Source: a virus
Strand: one strand, 5' to 3'
Virus record (IMG/VR): IMGVR_UViG_3300005607_000397
Coordinates: 1 to 21,505 of that record
DNA length: 21,505 bases
Part shown: positions 15,120 to 21,505 of the stretch, one piece after another
Layout: each line of letters opens with the position of its first letter
Position numbering within the stretch: the stretch's first letter is position 1
The notes under the pieces: model-generated
Database searches by the model: none
Told to the model about the DNA's origin: nothing
What the model saw: the letters and a program-made list of their open reading frames with translations, nothing else
Made by a program: the position numbers and the translations under genes

Positions 15120-17969
15120 CTACTCCTCGGCTCGGAGTCTGTCTAGCAGCCTCGTCGCATTCTCTACGCCGTCTCCGTCATTGTTTTCGGCGAACTTGTT
15201 GCGCGCTGTCATAAGCCAAGTCGCGGCGCTCGTCTTCTTTCCTTCGATGAGATCGATTTCTGCCCAGAGTAACGAAAGGCTTGCAACAACATTGATCAGC
15301 CCGCAGTTGTGCGCCAGTGGCAACGCTTCCCGAATCCGTTCCCTTGCTAGGGTGTATTCCTCTTCGTCGATATAGATGCGCGCTATGGCGTGCAGTGAGA
15401 TGGCCACTCCCGCTTCATCGCCCCGCAAGAGATCGTGCTGGTAGCTCTCTAGAAAGTGCTCTAGTGCGTCGGGTGCGTTGTACCGTTCGAGGAGGAGTGC
15501 TTTCAGGTGGAGAAATCGGGAGCGAAGCGCAGGGGGCATCTGCACGTTCTCCACCGCGTTGAGCTCCTCGACCGCTTCCCTGTCGCGGTTGGCTCGTCGG
15601 AGCAAGTCTGCCTTCGTATGCCGTAGCTCTGCGACAAGCACCTCCGGGCAATGGGTGTCTACGGCGAGTTGCACTGCTCGTGACGCGGCAGCAATAGCCT
15701 CATCCGACCGGTCTTGCTCACGGCGTATGTGGGCGAGTTGTCCCATGAGCCGCGCCTCGGCTTCTCCTTGGTCCTCCGTGAGTTGCTGGAGCAGATCGTG
15801 CGCCTCCTGCCAGCGCCGTTCGGCATCGTCGAGCCTATCGAGCTCTATCAGGCAGTCAATTTGCTGCGTGATCGTCGCCTGCAAGTTCTTGATGTAGTCG
15901 TCGTTATCCCGGAAGGCCTGCAACTCAGCCTCGATCCGTTCGTTCTCCACAAGGCCGGTACGGTAGTCACCCCGAAGCATTGCGATTGTGACGAGGTGCC
16001 CGCGAAGGACCACGCGTTCAAGGCCCGTCGCGTGGGGGACTAGCTGCTCAATAAAGCCTTTCATCTCGTGCAGCCTACCGTTCATACCAAACCACCGGCA
16101 AAGCGTGATGCACATCAATGGGGCCACTTCCCAATCTTCAATGCGGATCGCCCAATCGAGCAGCCGGACATCCCGGGGGTCGATCCTGCCGCTCGCGGCG
16201 AGCATACCCATCGCGCCTACGAGCCGCCGGAATCCTTCGCGATGCTCTGCTCGCCAGTTGGGGAACCATCGCTCGCCAAGCAGCATGAATTCCGGCGCTA
16301 GCAGCAGCGCTTCGTTTTCCTCGTGAATGACGGTTGCAGCGAGCGCGTTCTCTATGCCTGCCAGGATGACCGCCGAGGGGACTCCGAAGTTCTCCATCAT
16401 GTTCGCAAACTCGGCCCGTTCAGCGAAGGTGGTCCTCGCGATTCCCTGGTTGGATACGAGCCAGCTCGCAAATACGATGCCGTCGCGATTCAGTCTAGCG
16501 GCCCGCTCAGCCATGCGGTTTTCGCGCTCAAAGCGTGCGACCGCCTCGTCTTCTGTCCGACCAGCGATCAGGTCTTGCACAAACCCAGATACACCGATGA
16601 GGGGATGGTTCTTTACCCGATCCGCGAGGCCGCGATCCTCGGCTGCGAGCAAGCGAACAGCGAGTTTCTTGTCCATCCCGTCGCAGTACACGATGTTCTC
16701 TCCGGGCACGGGAATGAACGAATGTGGGTGCGCCAGCCGCACGAGTTGGCCGTCAGGGACGTCGAGAATTGGCGTACCGTCGTTCTCAACACGCCACCGA
16801 GCGGACATGCTCTGCGACCGCCGAACAAGTGCTGCCCAATGCTGAATTGCCGCATCACCGCCAGCACCCACCGGCGCGAGCAGGGTTGTCGGCCCGGTCT
16901 GGTGCGCAAAACTGTTCAACGTACTCAGTTGGAGCTCCATGCCGGGACATCGTGGTGCAGGTGAGCCGGCCAAGGGAGGAATGGCATTCGTGATGCGCAA
17001 CGAACGAGCACGTTCTCGATGGAGATGGACGGCGTTGAAGAACGCATACTCATCCGCCGTATCGAGTGCTCGCACCGCCATCATCGCCTCCTCAACGGTT
17101 CGACCCCGAACCAGTTCACGGAACAGACAGGCGATGCTGTTCGTGGCGGTTGTTGAATCCAGGGGGAACGTGAACGCGATGAGATCCGCAGGGAGTATCG
17201 CCCCCTCATTGACCACAGGTCCACCGAGACGAGCGCTCTCGCACGTCGAAAGGATGAGAAGCTTGCACCCATAGGAAGCGCACAGCCCGACAAGCTGTGC
17301 TGTCCGGGCGCGCCGACCGTCGCCAAGGAAGAGATGGTGTTCACCTTGAAGGTCGTCGTAACGGCCATGCCCGGAAATGACAACGATTTGTGGGCGAAAC
17401 CCGTCCAACACCGCCTCGACGTGGCCAGGGGACGGATCGATAAGAAACTCCATCGGGATGCCTGTGGGGACCGTTTCGAGGAGCCTGCAGCGTTCCTCAT
17501 CGAAGCGGAGTCCATTGTCCGAGCCCAAGCTCATGTGAACGATATCGACAAGAGGATTCCGTCGTTTACTTCTTGCAGCGGTCGCGGGTACGTAGCGCAC
17601 AAGATGACTGCCTGGCGCCCCGATCAGGAACGTATCATCGACACGAAGGAGTTCCCATGGAAACGGCATCAACGGATGCACTGCTTGCGCGAACTGAACG
17701 CGCACCTGCCGCGCCTCATTGGCCAATCCCAGCTCATTCCATTGCTCGGGTGATGCGATCAGAGCGGCGAGCCGCTCTCCGACGTCATTGAGCAGAACAT
17801 CGCCCGGGTCGCGAGCCCCGACTGACTTCCAGCGCAACAGCCGCAGATCCTCATGGAGGCTTGTCGCAAGATGCGGATCGACGGCTGTCGTGAACTCGCG
17901 CGTACCGGCACTGACGCGGAACCGGTACTGGCCGCCGGCGTCAACGTCGATTTGAATGCGAAGATCCAT
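15120..17969 (-). CDS. CHAT-domain caspase-like protease with C-terminal TPR repeats
   Basis: The 949-aa protein starts with a strand-rich 140-residue segment. A canonical CHAT protease follows (about 140-330): VVISGHGRYDD with His201 and LLILSTCESARLGG with Cys243, then the typical GRTVEEAMMAVRAL helix. A middle region of about 300 residues (340-640) is not recognised and has no P-loop. Helical TPR-like repeats run from about 650 to 945. The layout resembles TPR-CHAT proteases, with the order CHAT then TPR. It is likely cytosolic. There is no Shine-Dalgarno site before ATG 17969 and a -10-like TAAGAT lies 10 bases upstream, so the mRNA may be nearly leaderless. No CRISPR genes are present, so it is not a Craspase component. 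Confidence 0.88.
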   Translation of the reverse strand: MDLRIQIDVDAGGQYRFRVSAGTREFTTAVDPHLATSLHEDLRLLRWKSVGARDPGDVLLNDVGERLAALIASPEQWNELGLANEARQVRVQFAQAVHPLMPFPWELLRVDDTFLIGAPGSHLVRYVPATAARSKRRNPLVDIVHMSLGSDNGLRFDEERCRLLETVPTGIPMEFLIDPSPGHVEAVLDGFRPQIVVISGHGRYDDLQGEHHLFLGDGRRARTAQLVGLCASYGCKLLILSTCESARLGGPVVNEGAILPADLIAFTFPLDSTTATNSIACLFRELVRGRTVEEAMMAVRALDTADEYAFFNAVHLHRERARSLRITNAIPPLAGSPAPRCPGMELQLSTLNSFAHQTGPTTLLAPVGAGGDAAIQHWAALVRRSQSMSARWRVENDGTPILDVPDGQLVRLAHPHSFIPVPGENIVYCDGMDKKLAVRLLAAEDRGLADRVKNHPLIGVSGFVQDLIAGRTEDEAVARFERENRMAERAARLNRDGIVFASWLVSNQGIARTTFAERAEFANMMENFGVPSAVILAGIENALAATVIHEENEALLLAPEFMLLGERWFPNWRAEHREGFRRLVGAMGMLAASGRIDPRDVRLLDWAIRIEDWEVAPLMCITLCRWFGMNGRLHEMKGFIEQLVPHATGLERVVLRGHLVTIAMLRGDYRTGLVENERIEAELQAFRDNDDYIKNLQATITQQIDCLIELDRLDDAERRWQEAHDLLQQLTEDQGEAEARLMGQLAHIRREQDRSDEAIAAASRAVQLAVDTHCPEVLVAELRHTKADLLRRANRDREAVEELNAVENVQMPPALRSRFLHLKALLLERYNAPDALEHFLESYQHDLLRGDEAGVAISLHAIARIYIDEEEYTLARERIREALPLAHNCGLINVVASLSLLWAEIDLIEGKKTSAATWLMTARNKFAENNDGDGVENATRLLDRLRAEE

Positions 17970-17979
17970 GAAGGGTTCT

Positions 17980-17985
17980 ATCTTA
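17980..17985 (-). promoter_or_regulatory. Candidate -10 box for the CHAT gene
   Basis: On the minus strand TAAGAT lies 10 bases upstream of the CHAT start codon, with no good -35 match 17 bp further upstream (GACGGA). If used, transcription would begin about 3 bases before the ATG, in keeping with the lack of a ribosome-binding site. The rest of 17970-18230 contains inverted repeats but no gene I can support. Confidence 0.25.
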
Positions 17986-18230
17986 ACCTCGGGACCTTCT
18001 CTTCCGTCGGCGGACGATCTTCGCGTTGGTTCTACCCAGGCTAGGAATGAACACCGTCCGGACGAAGATCAGCGGACGCTAGCCTTTCACGGAGCGCGAA
18101 GGAGCCCGCTATCGTAATCACCGCATGCTGCTTTGATTTCACTCTCCTCGAATCGTCGGCAATCCGGAGAGTAAGAGGTCTGGCCTAGTCGAGGCGACTA
18201 CTGTCAGCGCTGGAAGTCTTCGGTGCCTTA

Positions 18231-18250
18231 CAAACGCTTTCCACGAAAGC
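18231..18250 (-). terminator. Weak hairpin terminator after the recombinase cassette
   Basis: On the minus strand GCTTTC-GTG-GAAAGC forms a 6-bp perfect stem with a 3-base loop, followed by GTTTGT. It starts 3 bases beyond the stop of the last cassette gene (18253). The stem is short and the T tract is broken, so termination would be partial. Confidence 0.35.
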
Positions 18251-18252
18251 CG

Positions 18253-18677
18253 TTATAGCGAATCTCTAACCTTGGGGGCCAACTCCTCCCACCGTTCACG
18301 CTGCACCTCCCACGCCGGCAGTCGCGCCACCAATCGCAGCGCGGTCTCTGACACCGGAAATCGGCCACCCCGCGTCTTAGGCAGGCCGAGCACCTCCTGC
18401 TGGATGTCCGGCGCCAGCCAGGCTAGCATCATGATCTGGCTCATGCGCTCGCGGCTGATGCAGCCCAGGCGGGCTAGGTCAGTGTGGTTCCGGACCTCGC
18501 CGCGATCCAGCATGTCCTGAAAGTGGATGGCCAAGGCGACCACCTGCACGATGCGCGGGTAACGGTCGAAGCGGCGGCGTGCTGCCTCCTGCTTGGGCTT
18601 TTCTCCGGACTGCCGGTCAATGGCTCGGACGCCTGGCTTCAGGTTGAACTCGATCTCGAAGGTCTTTGATTCCTGCC

Positions 18678-18681
<4 letters not shown>
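18253..18681 (-). CDS. ParB/KorB-like HTH protein of the recombinase cassette
   Basis: The GTG start at 18681 overlaps the recombinase stop as GTGA. The 142-aa protein begins with a polar strand segment (1-25) and is basic around 26-40. Residues about 45-65 hold a helix (VVALAIHFQDMLDRGEV), then a helix-turn-helix with DLARLGCISRERMSQIMMLAWLAP (about 68-91), the pattern of KorB/ParB central domains. There is no nuclease or CTPase part, so it is not a full ParB. I recall such short HTH proteins encoded directly after large serine recombinases in soil bacteria, and expect an accessory role in recombination or its regulation. Confidence 0.7.
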
Positions 18682-20229
<1,548 letters not shown>

Positions 20230-20243
<14 letters not shown>

Positions 20244-20742
20244 TGGACTTCTCCTTGGTCAGGCCGAAAAAGAGGTAGCCATTCCACTTTGTGCGCGTGA
20301 TCTCAAAGGCGACGGCGCTCAGCGATGGAAAGAGGCAGCCCTCGTATTCGAAGCCGTTGTCACGCACGGTCACGACATACGTGTTGCCCCGGTACTGCTT
20401 GACGATCAGCCCTCCCGGCAGCGGAGTGCGGGCATCGTGCGCCGGCTCGATGGTGGTCGTCGATGAGTTGTCCATCGGCATGCCTGCCCGCAGCCGCTCC
20501 ACGTTCGTCAGCACGCGAGCCCGGAGCGGCGTGTCCCGGGCAATGCTCCGCGCCAGTTCGATCGCCGACTCCGGTAGCCCGCCTTGCACCTTGGCTTGGA
20601 GATGCCAAGCCAGCTTCCGAAACAGATGCTGCCGGTGTGCGCATGTGGTCTCCTTACCGAAGAACTCCAGGTGGCGGGTCTGCAGCGCGGCGACATCCAT
20701 CGCGGCCAGTTCGTCGATCTGTTGTCGGAGGGTCTTCTTCAC
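20230..20742 (-). CDS. DUF2924 family protein
   Basis: A GTG start at 20742 overlaps the previous stop as GTGA. The 170-aa protein is helical at first (QQIDELAAMDVAALQTRHLEFFGKE), then LFRKLAWHLQAK. After a polar linker comes a strand-rich C-terminal domain at about 105-165, including PGGLIVKQYRGNTYVV and the SLSAVAFEITRTKWNGYLFFGL segment (about 138-160). The layout matches DUF2924, which is repeatedly encoded just before serine recombinases on mobile elements. The molecular role is unknown; help in recombinase-DNA complex formation is an inference from the fixed gene order. Confidence 0.82.
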
Positions 20743-20927
20743 GCGTCAACCTCATGACTATGAAGGCTCTCCGGGCGCGCGTTATCAAGTTCTCCGTTGA
20801 CGGTTTCTCCGCCGTCCGACTTGGGGAGTTCGATGCGCCGGACGCGCCGGTAGCGCTGGTATGCCTGGGCGAGAAGAGTGGCGATCTGGGCGACGGCCTC
20901 GGCCGTAGTGCGGTCGCGGAGTTCCAT
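20739..20927 (-). CDS. Small 62-aa helical protein, first gene of the recombinase cassette
   Basis: ATG 20927 (MELRDRTTAEAVAQ) has AAAGGA about 11 bases upstream and is preferred over a TTG at 20960. Residues 5-35 form a basic helix (AEAVAQIATLLAQAYQRYRRVRR); the C-terminal half is polar. No motif identifies a function. Short helical ORFs at this place, before DUF2924 and the recombinase, fit a conserved four-gene cassette, so it is likely real despite its size. Confidence 0.6.
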   Translation of the reverse strand: MELRDRTTAEAVAQIATLLAQAYQRYRRVRRIELPKSDGGETVNGELDNARPESLHSHEVDA

Positions 20928-20996
20928 GTGTTGCCGGTCCTTTGGGTGTCCGGCCCACAACGGCTTCCGCTGGGCGGCCTGGCGCGTCGTCTGGCT

Positions 20997-21039
20997 CTGT
21001 CAATAGATACTCACGCGAGTTCGAAACTGTCTAATCGGT
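20997..21039 (-). repeat. Right copy of bipartite long-range repeat
   Basis: Positions 21001-21018 match 1461-1478 exactly, and 21024-21033 match 1484-1493, with five mostly different bases between and the same spacing. On the minus strand it reads -35-like TAGACA (21033-21028), 18 bp, -10-like TATCTA (21009-21004), about 77 bases before the first gene of the recombinase cassette. It may be the promoter of that cassette, or an attachment-site half. Confidence 0.6.
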
Positions 21040-21040
21040 C

Positions 21041-21305
21041 CCCCTCTCTCAAACGGAGTGTCAACAAACGCGGAGGCGTCAACAGAGAAACCCGAGAGTT
21101 CGGGGAGTTGAGAGAGGCCAAGGGGCTCAACCACCATGGTTGAGAGCGAGGCCCGGACGTGCACGTCTCGAACTGGAGAACCGCGCCGAAACGCAAATAC
21201 TGGCGAATGTTTGGGATACGGGCGGGAGGTCAGACAGGGAGGCTGTCAACGAAATCGGGTGGTGGAAAGTTCGCGATTGAAGGAATGGCTCCCCTCTCTC
21301 AACCG
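21041..21305. repeat. CCCCTCTCTCAA boxes in the right-hand control region
   Basis: The box CCCCTCTCTCAA occurs at 21041-21052 and 21291-21302 in the same orientation; TTGAGAGAGG (21108-21117) is an inverted copy, and TTGAGAGCGAGG (21140-21151) a variant one. Several GTCAAC steps lie between. This fills most of the gene-free stretch 21040-21410 and looks like a cluster of regulator binding sites in front of the gene at the right edge. I see no ORF here that I can support. Confidence 0.45.
21126..21144. promoter_or_regulatory. 8-bp perfect dyad CTCAACCA/TGGTTGAG
   Basis: CTCAACCA (21126-21133) and TGGTTGAG (21137-21144) are exact inverted arms around three bases, spaced like an operator for a dimeric repressor. 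It sits among the CCTCTCTCAA boxes and its right arm runs into one of the inverted variants. Confidence 0.4.
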
Positions 21306-21410
21306 TGCTCGAACTTTCTCCATGTCACGGCGTTATGGTTTACGCGCGATTCGTGCCATCACATTGCACAAAACGCACACAGACCGTTACCGTAGAACTG
21401 GGGAGATCCT

Positions 21411-21505
21411 ATGCCACGCATCTTGCGCGCCGAACCCAAGGCGCCGTCGAAAACGGTTGGCTCCAGGACCGCCCAATTGCTGACCGCCCTCTACGAACGC
21501 GGCGA
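21411..21505 (+). CDS. Partial regulator-like protein, N-terminus, runs off right edge
   Basis: The ATG at 21411 has GGGGAG five bases upstream. The frame stays open for 31 codons to the window end. It starts MPRILRAEPKAP, is basic, and then reads TAQLLTALYERGE. That pattern resembles the N-terminus of AbiEi-type antitoxin or winged-helix regulators, but too little is present for a firm call. The repeat-rich region before it suggests an autoregulated gene. It is the only plus-strand gene right of the recombinase cassette. Confidence 0.45.
   Translation, partial: MPRILRAEPKAPSKTVGSRTAQLLTALYERG

Noticed and set aside
15120-17969. Craspase/TPR-CHAT of a type III-E CRISPR system
   Set aside because: No effector Cas gene or CRISPR array is in the window, and the domain order is CHAT then TPR.

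Overview
The window is a high-GC bacterial segment that reads as part of a prophage or phage-derived integrative element. Strong Shine-Dalgarno sites and many 4-nt stop/start overlaps suggest tightly packed, translationally coupled operons. The large serine recombinase travelling with a DUF2924 protein and a ParB/KorB-like HTH protein is a combination I associate with Acidobacteriota and some other soil lineages. The host assignment is inference only; no rRNA, tRNA or housekeeping gene confirms it.

Layout. (1) 1-1334, minus strand: small phage-type genes of unknown function, including a partial gene at the left edge, with one clear intrinsic terminator. (2) 1457-1499: first copy of a bipartite repeat found again at 20997-21039. 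(3) 1502-11258, minus strand: a DNA replication/recombination operon. In order of transcription it holds two unknown small proteins, a sigma-like factor, a RecB-type PD-(D/E)XK nuclease with a four-cysteine Fe-S signature, a Sak4/RecA-like ATPase, a DUF669 protein, an ERCC4-type nuclease, a RecD2-type helicase and a fused CHC2-Toprim-VapE primase-helicase. An iteron-like GGAACAC array follows, then an unknown gene. (4) 11259-11653: a divergent control region with several dyads and a good extended -10 promoter. (5) 11654-14252, plus strand: a two-gene operon of unrecognised proteins; the second has a cysteine pair and a C-terminal winged-helix segment. (6) 14385-17969: a YiiX-like permuted papain-fold hydrolase converging on a CHAT-protease/TPR protein. 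(7) 18253-20927, minus strand: the recombinase cassette (small ORF, DUF2924, large serine recombinase, ParB/KorB-like HTH). (8) 20997-21410: second copy of the bipartite repeat and a repeat-rich control region, then a gene entering the right edge on the plus strand.

How it fits together. The minus-strand operon could supply nearly all enzymes for phage-type replication and recombination except a polymerase. The serine recombinase cassette could supply integration. Between them sits a cargo block (about 11.6-18.0 kb) not needed for either job. It holds two adjacent cytosolic His/Cys hydrolases (CHAT and permuted papain fold) and an undescribed two-gene pair. Such cargo between phage modules is often anti-phage defence, so this is the best candidate for a new system; the function is inferred from context only.
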